The notes: generated by a model not told the origin, from the sequence alone. A stretch of DNA of 64,000 nucleotides from Polynucleobacter rarus (GCF_003072505.1 NZ_NTGB01000001.1:1464659-1528658), one strand, 5' to 3'. Shown: positions 45,222 through 54,508, numbered from the stretch's first letter. Made by a program: numbers and translations.

Positions 45222-46592
45222 TTAGCTTTTCTGTAGATAAATTAAATCTGGCAGAAGCGTCAAATCTTGTACCTGATCAATGTGATTGAGGCTCTCCCAC
45301 CAAAGCTCTTTATTGGCTATATTTCCTTGCCCAGTCAACTGAAAAAATCTATTTTTCAGACCATCACCACTTAGTGGTTTAGACGGTGAACCAGTGAATT
45401 CATCTGACCATCTCTCTAAAACTTTACCTGATTGCAAGGTAATCCGCAGGAGGGAAGACCAGGCTGAACTCTTTTTGTTTGGGGTAATAAACGGAGTTAA
45501 GGTAATCGCCTGACTCATCTTCGTAATGGAGGCATCGCTTAATATCGATGCATTCATATTTTCTGGTTGATAGGGATCTCGGTACAAAGCCCAGGCTACA
45601 CAAAACGGTAAACTATATTGCGCCTGCTTAATATCATTAGGTTGTCGAATCACATGGTGACTCAACACTTTATCGGAAACCTCGATGTCAATTTTGCTGA
45701 CTTCAGAGGCATCAAAGGCCTGTTCCTGCATCAACAAACGCAGTGATTCAATCGACGTATGGGATGTCACATGACAGGGGAATGCTTTTAAACAAATTTT
45801 ATTTGTTTCCCAGGCAGTTCCTAAATCTTTCGTCAACAGTTCAGGATTCGATTGACCACAATAACTTTCCAAAAATCCAAAATGGCCATCTAAGATATTT
45901 TCAGGACCATCTAAACCTTCTTGTGCAAGTCTTGCTGCCACAATCCCAGCTTCAGCAGCCCGACCAAGATGTAAGCGTTTGACATCAGCACCCTGCTGCG
46001 CCTTCGTAAACGCTAATAGACCTGAGGACATGGAGCCAGCAATCCCTAAAGCTGCAGTAATTTGCTGCGCATTGAGTTTCATCAAGATTCCAGCAGCGAC
46101 TGCGCTCCCGTAGGGTCCTGTTAAACCCGGCGCATGAAAACCTTTTTTCTCACTCGTGTGAAGCGATGCAGCACCAATCCGAAACATCACCTCACAAGCA
46201 ATAATGACGGCATGCAGGAGTTCACTACCTGTTGCCCCAACCTCCTCCGCCACGGCGAAGGCTGGTGCCACAATGGTTGCGCCAGGATGAACGCCTGCGC
46301 CTGGTTTGCGCAAGCTATCCTGCTCAAAGGCGTGGGTAAAGGAACCATTAGCAAGTCCTGCAAAAGGAGCTTGCAAGCGCACATTGTTTAAACCAAAAAC
46401 GCGACTTTTGCCATGACTACCTACTGATGATGCGTATTTTGCAATCGACTGACTCCAAGCAAATTGACTGCCATAAGTAGCCACTCCCACCGTATCAACA
46501 ATCACGGCCTTCGCCATCTCCTTGACCTCATGCGGAATCGCTGAGAGTTGCTGGTCCATACAAAATTGAGCGAGAGTTTGTGAGGCAGTCAT
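45222..46592 (-). CDS. MmgE/PrpD-family protein (2)
   Basis: 456 residues. Shows DTVGVATYGSQFAWSQ, NGSFTHAFEQDSLRKPGAGVHPGATIVAPAFAVAEE, GFHAPGLTGPYGSAVAAGIL and LKAFPCHVTSHTSIESL. Second paralogue in the operon; only distantly similar to the other two, so more than one reaction is likely. The ATG overlaps nothing; 12 bases separate it from the first gene of the run. Confidence 0.86.
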   Translation of the reverse strand: MTASQTLAQFCMDQQLSAIPHEVKEMAKAVIVDTVGVATYGSQFAWSQSIAKYASSVGSHGKSRVFGLNNVRLQAPFAGLANGSFTHAFEQDSLRKPGAGVHPGATIVAPAFAVAEEVGATGSELLHAVIIACEVMFRIGAASLHTSEKKGFHAPGLTGPYGSAVAAGILMKLNAQQITAALGIAGSMSSGLLAFTKAQQGADVKRLHLGRAAEAGIVAARLAQEGLDGPENILDGHFGFLESYCGQSNPELLTKDLGTAWETNKICLKAFPCHVTSHTSIESLRLLMQEQAFDASEVSKIDIEVSDKVLSHHVIRQPNDIKQAQYSLPFCVAWALYRDPYQPENMNASILSDASITKMSQAITLTPFITPNKKSSAWSSLLRITLQSGKVLERWSDEFTGSPSKPLSGDGLKNRFFQLTGQGNIANKELWWESLNHIDQVQDLTLLPDLIYLQKS

Positions 46593-46604
46593 CAGCTCTG
46601 CACC

Positions 46605-48002
46605 TTAACGGATTGCCAACAAAGCAGTGATTGCTTTGGCATCTGCCAATTTTTCAAGGTGAAGTATCTTGTCACAGAGTTCTTCGGCCTGAGACTTCGG
46701 TAAAGCCTTGGTAGCCAATAACATAAATTTATTGACGATATCTGCTTCACTCGCAAAGTTATGTTCACTTCCACGACCAGACTCAACGGTAGCATTTAAT
46801 TTAGCGCCGTCTTTTAATTTCACTTCGACATGCACCTTATGTCTAAACTTAGAGCCTTGCTTGGTGATCGCATCATCATGTTCGACCCGAACTTTTTCAG
46901 AAAGCGCCATACGAGTTGGGTCTGCGACCATTGCGTCCGTGAATTCATCAACAAAACACTCTCCTTCTAACAGAAGGGTTGCGACACAATACGGTAAATT
47001 AAGCTGTGCAGAAGTTAAGCCCTGTGGAATATATTTCCAACCAACGTGATCCATCGTTACTTGTGAACCACGCACAACAATTTCATCAATATCATTAGGA
47101 CCAAAAGGACGTTGTTGTTGCATGATACGAATCGCATCTAATGTCGTGTGATTACTACCAACACAAGAATAGAACTTGAGTGCAATCCCCATTGTTTGCC
47201 ATACCTCACCAAAACCTGCTGTGAGTTGGGCCAAGTCAAATCGGTCCTGCGACCTTGAGAAAGTCGTGCAATAACCACCGTACTCACTCTCTAAAACATT
47301 TTCAATACCTGTAAAACCGTTTTTAGCCAGCAGTGCGCCGTAAAGACCGCTTTGAGCTGAACGACCAGCATGCATTCTTTTCACCATGGCACCGTATTGC
47401 GCTGCCATGAGACCAGCCGCTTGAGTACCGGCAATGCCTAAGGCGTGAATCGTTTGTTGGGTATCCAGACCTAATGCTCTCGCAGAACCAGCGGCCGAAG
47501 AAAAGACGCCAACCGTTGCACCAGAGTGCCAACCCTGAGCAATATGTTCTTGCCCCATACAAATACCAACCCGAGGACCAATTTCATAGCCAGCAACTGC
47601 TGCCGTTAAAAAATCTAAGCCACTCATCGATTTTTGTGTTTCTACAATTCCGAGCAAACCCGGTAAGACCACGGCACCAACGTGCAGAACGCCTTGACGA
47701 TGGACATCATCTAACTCAAAGCCTTGAATTTGCGTACCATTTACCAAGACTGAATGAGGTAATGACAAGTATTTATTGGTTCCCCAAATATTAGCCACTT
47801 TCGATTCATCCACACTCGCTAAAGTATTTTGAAGAATTTGGATCCACTCTAATTTTTGCCCATATAAGCTACAGCCAATTGAATCTAGTATTAATAACTT
47901 AATTCTTTGTGAAACTTCAGAAGGAATATCTTTTGCTTGCAAGTTACTAACGAATTCTGCAATACCTTTGGTATAGGGGTTCTCTCGTGAATCGTGACTC
48001 AA
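46605..48002 (-). CDS. MmgE/PrpD-family protein (3), first gene of the operon
   Basis: 465 residues. Motifs: LILDSIGCSLYGQKLEW, NGTQIQGFELDDVHRQGVLHVGAVVLPGLLGI, GWHSGATVGVFSSAAGSARAL and LKFYSCVGSNHTTLDAI. Its start is 28 bases downstream of the palindrome at 48031-48060, so it likely heads a run of MmgE/PrpD, Bug, TcuA-like, GntR and selABC genes on the minus strand. Confidence 0.86.
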   Translation of the reverse strand: MSHDSRENPYTKGIAEFVSNLQAKDIPSEVSQRIKLLILDSIGCSLYGQKLEWIQILQNTLASVDESKVANIWGTNKYLSLPHSVLVNGTQIQGFELDDVHRQGVLHVGAVVLPGLLGIVETQKSMSGLDFLTAAVAGYEIGPRVGICMGQEHIAQGWHSGATVGVFSSAAGSARALGLDTQQTIHALGIAGTQAAGLMAAQYGAMVKRMHAGRSAQSGLYGALLAKNGFTGIENVLESEYGGYCTTFSRSQDRFDLAQLTAGFGEVWQTMGIALKFYSCVGSNHTTLDAIRIMQQQRPFGPNDIDEIVVRGSQVTMDHVGWKYIPQGLTSAQLNLPYCVATLLLEGECFVDEFTDAMVADPTRMALSEKVRVEHDDAITKQGSKFRHKVHVEVKLKDGAKLNATVESGRGSEHNFASEADIVNKFMLLATKALPKSQAEELCDKILHLEKLADAKAITALLAIR

Positions 48003-48030
48003 TTGTGTCTCCAGTTACTTTAAATAATAA

Positions 48031-48060
48031 TTACATACCATTGTATACAATTGTATGTAA
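48031..48060. promoter_or_regulatory. 30-bp near-perfect palindrome with TTGTATACAA centre
   Basis: The ends TTACATAC and GTATGTAA are exact complements and the centre is TTGTATACAA; only one base pair (C against T) breaks the symmetry. It lies between the 48.1-49.0 kb flavoprotein gene and the start of the MmgE/PrpD gene at 48002. Probably the GntR operator. Confidence 0.72.
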
Positions 48061-48091
48061 TCCTCCGAAAAATATTTTTAACTAATTGTAT

Positions 48092-49000
48092 TTATTGAGA
48101 AATTATATTTTTACAAACACGCTTAGCATCTTCTATTGCGTCTAACAAAAGACCATTTCCACCCGCACGTACTGCACCAATAGCCCAGATATTAGGCAGC
48201 GTAGAACATAATTTGTCATCAGCAACTACCTGCCCTTGGCTATTCAATTGAATCTCCCTAGGTAAAAATTGGGTATTTGCCTCTAAACCGATGAATGGGA
48301 ATACTCCCTGACAAGCTAATGTTTTTTGGGATTGATCGAATAAGGATTGGGTCAGAACAGAGTGAACTCCATCTTCACCTAGAATTTCTAAGATAGTAGT
48401 TTGATAACACTGTTCAATATTTTGTTTAGCCAAGACTTTAGCTCTTAGAGATGCGCTACCACTCAACTCATTGCCACGAATCAGCATGATTACTTTACTG
48501 GCATACTCCGCAAGAATGAGGGCTTCTTGCATCGCAGAGTCCCCACCACCAACAACTACAACCTCACTACCAATAAAAAATGCACCGTCACAATCAGCGC
48601 AATGTGAGACGCCACGACCTTCAAAATCTTTTTCTCCAGGAATACCTAATGACTTTAATTTCGCACCGCTAGCAATCACAATATGCTGAGCCTCTACTTG
48701 CAGACTGTCACTGATTACTAGATAACTAGAATCTAATTTTTCAATACCCGTCACAAATTCTGCATAGCGCTCTACTTCTAAGTCCATAATCTCCATCAAA
48801 AAATTAGATGCAAAATCCGCTCCCGATGTCACTTCACCGAGTGGATGCGGATCGAGTTGATTAATCGTCAGTACTAAACCACCAAAGGTATATCCTTCGA
48901 AAACTGCAACTTTTAGACCTTTTTTGGCAAGCTCAAGGGTAACACTTAAGCCCGCTATCCCCTCGCCTATGACCACTACATCAAATTGTTGATTCATCAT
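48092..49000 (-). CDS. Thioredoxin-reductase-like FAD oxidoreductase with a CADC redox pair
   Basis: 302 residues. FAD site VVVIGEGIAGLSVTLELAKKG (first Gly loop GEGIAG), redox cysteines Cys134 and Cys137 in SHCADCDGAFF (thioredoxin reductases have CATC), NADPH site VVVVGGGDSAMQEALILAEYA. It may reduce the neighbouring UGSC selenoproteins; nothing in the window proves it. The start at 49000 is divergent from a Bug gene with a palindrome between them. Confidence 0.85.
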   Translation of the reverse strand: MMNQQFDVVVIGEGIAGLSVTLELAKKGLKVAVFEGYTFGGLVLTINQLDPHPLGEVTSGADFASNFLMEIMDLEVERYAEFVTGIEKLDSSYLVISDSLQVEAQHIVIASGAKLKSLGIPGEKDFEGRGVSHCADCDGAFFIGSEVVVVGGGDSAMQEALILAEYASKVIMLIRGNELSGSASLRAKVLAKQNIEQCYQTTILEILGEDGVHSVLTQSLFDQSQKTLACQGVFPFIGLEANTQFLPREIQLNSQGQVVADDKLCSTLPNIWAIGAVRAGGNGLLLDAIEDAKRVCKNIISQ

Positions 49001-49050
49001 GAAACCTGTCTCTTATATTTGTTTTAATCTCTAAATTTCACACATCATAT

Positions 49051-49072
49051 AATGTGTACAATTGTATACATT
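49051..49072. promoter_or_regulatory. 22-bp near-perfect palindrome in the divergent promoter region
   Basis: Ends AATGTGTACA and TGTATACATT are near exact complements around a central AATT overlap; one G/T pair differs (G-T). Shares the TGTATACA word with the site at 48031-48060. It sits between the flavoprotein gene (minus) and the Bug/UGSC operon (plus), so the same GntR regulator may control both. Confidence 0.68.
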
Positions 49073-49165
49073 AAAACGAAATCCAATTTCAGTCAATTTG
49101 GAGATACACTAGTAGAAACAATTACTAGCTTGACTAAAAAAAAGAAAATAACGAGACGAGTCATT

Positions 49166-50146
49166 ATGAATTTAGATAAAAGATCTTTTACTAAATGGAT
49201 TTTTGCTGGTGTATGTGCTCCACTACTCAGTCTGAAAACCTTTGCTCAAGAGGTTTACAAACATCGTTTTCCTGTGCATCTCATCGTACCCTACCCACCT
49301 GGGGGCGCTGGGGATATTATTGCGCGGCTCTTTGCACCCTCTCTAGGGAATGCGCTCCAGCAACCCATTATTATTGATAATAAAGGTGGTGGCGCACAAA
49401 TGATTGCAACGGACGCTGCAGCGAAAGCAAAGCCTGACGGCTATACCTTATTCTTTGCAAGTACTACACACGGTATCAATCCAGGCTTCAAAAGGCCATT
49501 GCCCTACGATACGATCAAAGATTTTGCCCCGATTACTTTAGTCGGTAGTACACCACTCATTTGGGTTGCACATCCTTCTTTAAAAGTTAAAACCATTCAA
49601 GAACTGGTTGCTAAAGCAGCAACCATGCCCATTTATTATGGCTCGGCAGGTCCTGGATCGGGCGGGCATTTAGCGGTCGAACTATTTAAATTTATGGCGG
49701 GTATTGATTTGATTCACACCCCTTACAAAGGAACTGGTCCAGCCTTAAACGATTTATTAAGCGGTCAAATTCAGTTGCTTTGTACTAGTCCTATTCCAGT
49801 TTTACCTTTTGTAAAAAGTGGTAAATTGCAAGCTCTAGCCATGACGAGTCCTAAGCGCTCCAGCATTGCACCTGAGTTACCAACGGTAGCTGAAAGTGGT
49901 TACCCAGAATATCAAGCTTCCTTATGGTACGCATTACTAGTGCAAGCTAAAGTTCCTGTTGGCATGCAACAGGTTATTTTAGAAGCTGCAACCAAAGCCC
50001 TGCAGCAACCTGAAACAATCAAAACCTTCAAAGAACAAGGGATTGATATTTTAAATTTATCACCTAGTGCTACCGAACAATTTATTCGTGGTGAAATCGA
50101 CCGATGGACCAAAACCATCGCCTATGCAAAAATACAAATAGATTAA
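49166..50146 (+). CDS. Bug/TctC-family periplasmic solute-binding protein (5)
   Basis: 326 residues from ATG 49166; the frame is open upstream to 49052 but that part crosses the palindrome and lacks export features. Signal MNLDKRSFTKWIFAGVCAPLLSLKTFAQE, then HLIVPYPPGGAGDIIARLF and HTPYKGTGPALNDLLSGQIQ. First gene of the plus-strand run that continues into the UGSC selenoprotein 18 bases after its stop. Confidence 0.9.
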   Translation: MNLDKRSFTKWIFAGVCAPLLSLKTFAQEVYKHRFPVHLIVPYPPGGAGDIIARLFAPSLGNALQQPIIIDNKGGGAQMIATDAAAKAKPDGYTLFFASTTHGINPGFKRPLPYDTIKDFAPITLVGSTPLIWVAHPSLKVKTIQELVAKAATMPIYYGSAGPGSGGHLAVELFKFMAGIDLIHTPYKGTGPALNDLLSGQIQLLCTSPIPVLPFVKSGKLQALAMTSPKRSSIAPELPTVAESGYPEYQASLWYALLVQAKVPVGMQQVILEAATKALQQPETIKTFKEQGIDILNLSPSATEQFIRGEIDRWTKTIAYAKIQID

Positions 50147-50164
50147 ACAAAGTAAGGAATGCTC

Positions 50165-50731
50165 ATGCCAACCACTATTACATTATTTAATCCTACTGCG
50201 ATTAAAAAAGACGCTTCTATCGAAGTTGAAAATAAGGCCTATGCACATCAGATTCAAACGGTCGGCTTTATCGATAACTCAAAACCCAACTTCAACTTTT
50301 TAGCCGATGAATTAGAGATTTTGTTACTAAGTAGCTTAGGTGTTAAAAAAATCATACGTGAAAGAAAAAATGCCGCTTCTTTACCAGCACCGGCAGAGAT
50401 GCTTAAGAGGATGATTGAAGAATGTGACCTAGTTATCGCGGGCTCGGGTGACTGAGGGTCCTGTACGTCTTGGAGTCTCCAGGACAGTATAGTAGTAGCA
50501 AAGCAAGGTAAATTAGGCATGGCGCTATGCTCGTCGACCTTTATCAAATTAGGACGATCGCAAGCGAAAGCCTTGGGCGTGCCGGCACTGCCGATTTTAG
50601 AAGTCCCGCATCCCTTTGGTTTAAAAACTAGAGAAGAAATTAAAGAGATTGCAAAAGACTGTTTGCAACAAATAGAACATTACCTACAATTTGGAACAAC
50701 GCATGCCAGCCCCCCAATCGCCAAAAATTGA
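50165..50731 (+). CDS. UGSC-motif selenoprotein (Sec97 encoded by UGA), stand-alone
   Basis: 188 residues when UGA at 50453-50455 is read as selenocysteine; ATG 50165 lies seven bases after AAGGA (the ATG at 50159 is too close to it). The part before UGA ends CDLVIAGSGD; the part after it starts GSCTSWSLQD and goes on in the same frame to the stop at 50731. Sec97 and Cys100 form a U-x-x-C pair. The C-terminal half (KLGRSQAKALGVPALPILEVPHPFG) matches the second selenoprotein of the window in layout. I recall a UGSC family from selenoproteome surveys; its function is not established. Confidence 0.88.
50453..50485 (+). promoter_or_regulatory. Selenocysteine UGA and SECIS-like hairpin (first)
   Basis: UGA at 50453-50455 is followed by a stem GTCCTG (50458-50463) with CAGGAC (50480-50485), with a 16-base apical part. 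An alternative inner pairing CTTGGA with TCCAGG competes. The distance and position directly after UGA are those of bacterial SECIS elements. Confidence 0.65.
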
Positions 50732-51749
50732 TTTGGAAGATGACTTAGAGTTAATTATTGATTACTACAATGCCAATCATTGGGGAGATGGTTTACCAAT
50801 CATTCCACCAACCCAAGCACGCATAGAAAAGATGCTCGGGCATTTATTACCCATCAAAGATAAGGTTATTACAAATCTGCCCCCCGGATACGGTGATGCA
50901 ACAATTGAATTAATCGCCGTCAATGCTGTCATGGCTGGCTGTAAACCTAAAGATTTACCGATCATCATTGCAGCAACTGAAGCAATGGCTGATCCCCAAT
51001 TTAATTTATCCGCCCTGCAACCCACTACGAATCCCGTTGGTATTTGGGTGATTGTGAGCGGCGCCGTTGCGCATGAAGGTCGTTTTAACATGGGGCTCAA
51101 TTGCCTAGGAGAAGGCAATCCAGGAAATGCAACTGTTGGCCGGGCAATCCGACTCATACTGAGAAATCTAGGCGGTGCTTTGCCTGGAGAAATGGACCGA
51201 TCAACCCATGGTCAACCTGGCAGATATACTTTTTGTTGCATGGAAGATGCTAACCAAACTCCTTGGGGATCTTTTCATCAAGCACGCGGTTTTAATGAAC
51301 AACAAACTTCCGTAACAGTGGTGGCAATCGAAGGTACGATGAATATGAATTCACATGCCAAAGATCCTGATGAACTGTTACAGGTGTTTGCAAAAACCAT
51401 GATTCACCCGCCCAGTAATGAATATACCCATGGTGGTGAACCTTGGCTCATGATTGGACCTGAGCATGCTGAAATCCTAGTGCGCACTGGATACACCAAA
51501 TTACAAATCCAAGAAAAACTCTGGCACCTCAGTAAGATGCCAGGCTTTGAGATGGCACAACGTGACTTTACCAGAGCGAAGCATTCCCGTAGCGCCGAGT
51601 TAGGCGAACTCAATGCGGACTCACTGCTACCGATTTCCAAAAAACCAGAAGAAATTCAACTCTTGGTGTGTGGCGGACCTGGCACACACACCGTATATCT
51701 CCCTAGCTTTGGTAACTCAAGAGCGGTATCCCGTCTGGTTGAAAACTAA
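50703..51749 (+). CDS. 'DGLPIIPPT' domain protein, partner of the UGSC selenoprotein
   Basis: 348 residues from ATG 50703 (seven bases after GGA), overlapping the selenoprotein gene by 29 bases. Opening: DDLELIIDYYNANHWGDGLPIIPPTQARIEKML; then IAVNAVMAGCKPKDLPIIIAATEAM, NPGNATVGRAIRLILRNLGGALPG and CCMEDANQTPWGSFHQARGF. No named family recognised. The same domain, with the conserved GCKP, (V/I)GR and RGF segments, is fused to a UGSC domain in the convergent gene, so the two proteins probably act as a complex. Confidence 0.85.
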   Translation: MPAPQSPKIDLEDDLELIIDYYNANHWGDGLPIIPPTQARIEKMLGHLLPIKDKVITNLPPGYGDATIELIAVNAVMAGCKPKDLPIIIAATEAMADPQFNLSALQPTTNPVGIWVIVSGAVAHEGRFNMGLNCLGEGNPGNATVGRAIRLILRNLGGALPGEMDRSTHGQPGRYTFCCMEDANQTPWGSFHQARGFNEQQTSVTVVAIEGTMNMNSHAKDPDELLQVFAKTMIHPPSNEYTHGGEPWLMIGPEHAEILVRTGYTKLQIQEKLWHLSKMPGFEMAQRDFTRAKHSRSAELGELNADSLLPISKKPEEIQLLVCGGPGTHTVYLPSFGNSRAVSRLVEN

Positions 51750-53474
51750 TCAATACTCTTTTCTAGGTGCTGGCCAAGTTGCAGGTAAACTTATTTTTCT
51801 ACTGGTTGGCGGTCCTTGAATATGATTACCCATATAGGCTCTTGATTGATTGCGACCAGGATCACCAGCGACAATAATTTCGACCATGCTTGGATGAATA
51901 ATCACATTGAGCAAGCGCTCTGGATCATCTAATAAATGATATTCCTCAGGCAGTATGCCCCCATCTACCAGATTTTTTAAACTAAACGTAGGAGTACTTG
52001 TCATCTTCGCGTAGTGCGTTATCTTCTTTGCACTCACTTTAATGTGATCATATAAATACTGCCTTACTTGATCCTTCGTCCACTCTTTAGCAATCACTTT
52101 TGCCACACTAGGACTCGACACTATCAACGGATTCCACATACCAGTTTTAAATCCTGTGTGAGCCCAATAGGTGAAGCTACTTCCGACCAAATCTGCCCAC
52201 TGTTGGACATGATCAATGGCTCGATCACCCGCGCTATAAATCGGTGAAGAAATACTCACCACACTATGAACAGTCACAATATTTTCGCTTGATTCAAAGC
52301 CGCGATCCTGCGCATAGGTAGGCCAGCCAAATTCGCGTGCGCTATCTTCATCTTCTGCCATGGCGACTAAAAAGCTTTGTCCGATACTACCTTTATCACC
52401 GGCTCCCGGAGGAATCCGGTAACCACAAATATTGCGCAGATACATTCTGACAAAACGCCCAATACTCGTATTAGACTTGCGACCAAAACGCATCATACCT
52501 TGGCCAAAATTAAAATCTAACTCCTTAATAATCGGACCACCAATAATGACGACAGGTTCCCAACCAGGGGTTGAACCACAATCTTGAATTCTGAAAACCG
52601 GATCGCTCATCGCTTCAATAATCGCAATCAAGATTGGCATATATTCTGGTTTACAACCTGACATGACTCCAGTCACTGCAATCGACTCAATCGAAGCTTC
52701 TCGACCCTCTTGGGGCAATACCGCAATCACTTCTTCAGGTAATCGGTCAGTAAAAGACAAGAATGCCTCGACCCGTTGTTTGGTCGGTGGAATAATAGGT
52801 AGTCCATCGGTCCACATCTTTTGATAAAAGTAATCTTGAACGTCATCTAAGGTGCCAGAAAAAACAACTTTCTTAATATCCGGTTGTTCATCTTCATTTT
52901 CTAAAGTTTGAATCTTACCGATCAAGCCCTCTAATAAACCTGGCGCTAATGACTCTTCTACCTTACGAATTAACTCGGCTTCACTATCCACCATAGGCGC
53001 GCCAGGATATACGCCAATCGCTAAGGGCACGCCTAAACCTTTTGAGACCACTTCAGCTTGCTTCAAAAAGCCAGAACCAATAATAGACGCTGTCGGTATG
53101 CCTAGTTTCTCAATGAGAGCTGCTGCCCGCAACACGGCGGGAGTGCAGCTACCTCAGGCACCGATGCCGACAATAGCAGCGTCGGCTTTAAAGTGCTTTA
53201 GTTTATCGGCAATGGTTGCAGTAACTTGATGCTCTCGCGCTCCATGGAAATTACCAATTTCTGTATAGGGCACAAACTGTACGTTCGGGAATCTTTTTTT
53301 AATGTACTCACGTACAAGGGGGTAAATCACTTCACCACGAAAAATCACATCCCATAACTCAACGATCACTTTGCCATTTAAATCAGGAATACGCTTGGCT
53401 GCTAGGGTCTTTTTTACAGCCCTTTTCGATATAGGCCAAACCACATCATATTTTGGTTCTTGTTGATCACTCAT
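51750..53474 (-). CDS. Fusion selenoprotein: UGSC domain (Sec107) plus 'DGLPIIPPT' domain
   Basis: 574 residues when UGA at 53154-53156 is read as Sec. ATG 53474 is nine bases after GGAG (the upstream ATG 53483 abuts it). N-terminal domain: VVWPISKRAVKKTLAAKRIPDLNGKV, ending DAAIVGIGA-Sec107-GSCT, with Cys110 as U-x-x-C partner. Then VLRAAALIEKLGIPTASIIGSGFLKQAEVV. From about residue 210 the second domain runs MWTDGLPIIPPTKQRVEAFL, VTGVMSGCKPEYMPILIAIIEAM, NTSIGRFVRMYLRNICGYRIPPG and FGWPTYAQDRGF. Without UGA recoding the gene appears as two ORFs. Its stop abuts the stop of the convergent partner gene. Confidence 0.9.
53118..53156 (-). promoter_or_regulatory. Selenocysteine UGA and SECIS-like hairpin (second)
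   Basis: Directly after the UGA (53154-53156) and one GGT codon, AGCTGC (53145-53150) pairs with GCAGCT (53118-53123), and CCCGC (53137-53141) with GCGGG (53126-53130), closing a six-base loop CGTGTT. Two stacked stems of 6 and 5 pairs at SECIS distance. Confidence 0.8.
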
Positions 53475-53497
53475 GTCTTTCATCTCCAGTTAAATTT

Positions 53498-54508
53498 TTA
53501 TAACCCTGCTTGTTTAACAATCCGGTTATATTTATCCATCTCTTTTTTCAAAAACGCATTGAAATCATTGGGTTTGTTTCCAACCACTGTCATTCCCTCT
53601 TGACTCAACTTCTCTTTCACTTTTGGGGTATTGAGAGCAACGATGATGGCTTGATTTACTTTATCTAAAGTCTCTTTTGAAATGGTTGAAGGGGCTAAAA
53701 CGCCATACCAATTCATCATGTCAAAGCCTGGTAATTCCTCAGCAATAGCGGGTAAATCAGGATCGATACTAGACCTCTGCGGACTAGTGACGGCAAGAGC
53801 TCGAATCGACTCCTCGGCGATAAGTGATTTTGCTTGAAGGATATTCATGAAATATACAGGGACGATGCCACCCATTAAATCAATCACAGCTGGTCCTGCG
53901 CCCTTATAAGGGATGTGCAACATTTTTGTACCCGCTTCTAAATTAAACAGTTCAGCAGTTAAGTGAGGTAAAGACCCCATACCAGCCGAAGCATAATTAA
54001 ATTGGTCCGGCTTGGATTTGACGAGATTAATTAATTCACGCGTATTTTTGACTTTTAAAGAAGGATTCACCACGAGGACTAAAGGGCCGGAAGCTAACAT
54101 CGTCACCCCGGTTAAATCTTTCTTTTGATCAAAGGGTAAGTTTGGATAGATGGATGGGTTAGCAGAGAAACCAGCAGGCACAACTAATAAAGTAAAACCA
54201 TCGCCAGGAGCTTTAGCAACAAAGGCTGAGCCAATAGAACCGTTAGCACCATTACGATTTTCTACCACTACGGGTTGTTGTAATAGTTCACCCACTTTTT
54301 GACTAATTGCTCTAGCAATAATATCTGTTCCACCACCTGGGGGATAAGGCACAATTATTTTAATAATCCCAGAATTTGGGGAGTTTAAATTATTGCTCGA
54401 GGTTTGTGAGTTGGCTAAGGTGCTCAGGGAAAAGAAGAACATGAGGCAAATAAATTGACTCAATTTCATCCAATAAGAAATAGAAATTCTTTCTACAAAG
54501 GCTAGCAT
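53498..54508 (-). CDS. Bug/TctC-family periplasmic solute-binding protein (6)
   Basis: 336 residues as listed; a second ATG at 54469 (MKLSQFICLMFFFSLSTLANSQ) gives a better signal peptide. Family core: IIKIIVPYPPGGGTDIIARAISQKV and HIPYKGAGPAVIDLMGGIV. Precedes the fusion selenoprotein by about 23 bases, as Bug (5) precedes the stand-alone selenoprotein, so the Bug-UGSC pairing occurs twice. Confidence 0.9.
   Translation of the reverse strand: MLAFVERISISYWMKLSQFICLMFFFSLSTLANSQTSSNNLNSPNSGIIKIIVPYPPGGGTDIIARAISQKVGELLQQPVVVENRNGANGSIGSAFVAKAPGDGFTLLVVPAGFSANPSIYPNLPFDQKKDLTGVTMLASGPLVLVVNPSLKVKNTRELINLVKSKPDQFNYASAGMGSLPHLTAELFNLEAGTKMLHIPYKGAGPAVIDLMGGIVPVYFMNILQAKSLIAEESIRALAVTSPQRSSIDPDLPAIAEELPGFDMMNWYGVLAPSTISKETLDKVNQAIIVALNTPKVKEKLSQEGMTVVGNKPNDFNAFLKKEMDKYNRIVKQAGL

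Noticed and set aside
48001..48091. Reading the 48031-48060 palindrome as a transcription terminator of the flavoprotein gene
   Set aside because: It is AT-rich with no G/C stem or T-tail, and sits just before the next gene's start with an operator-like TGTATACA centre.
51750..51752. Possible second Sec codon at the TGA ending the fusion selenoprotein
   Set aside because: No G-S-C context or hairpin follows, and the next bases run into the convergent gene; it is an ordinary stop.
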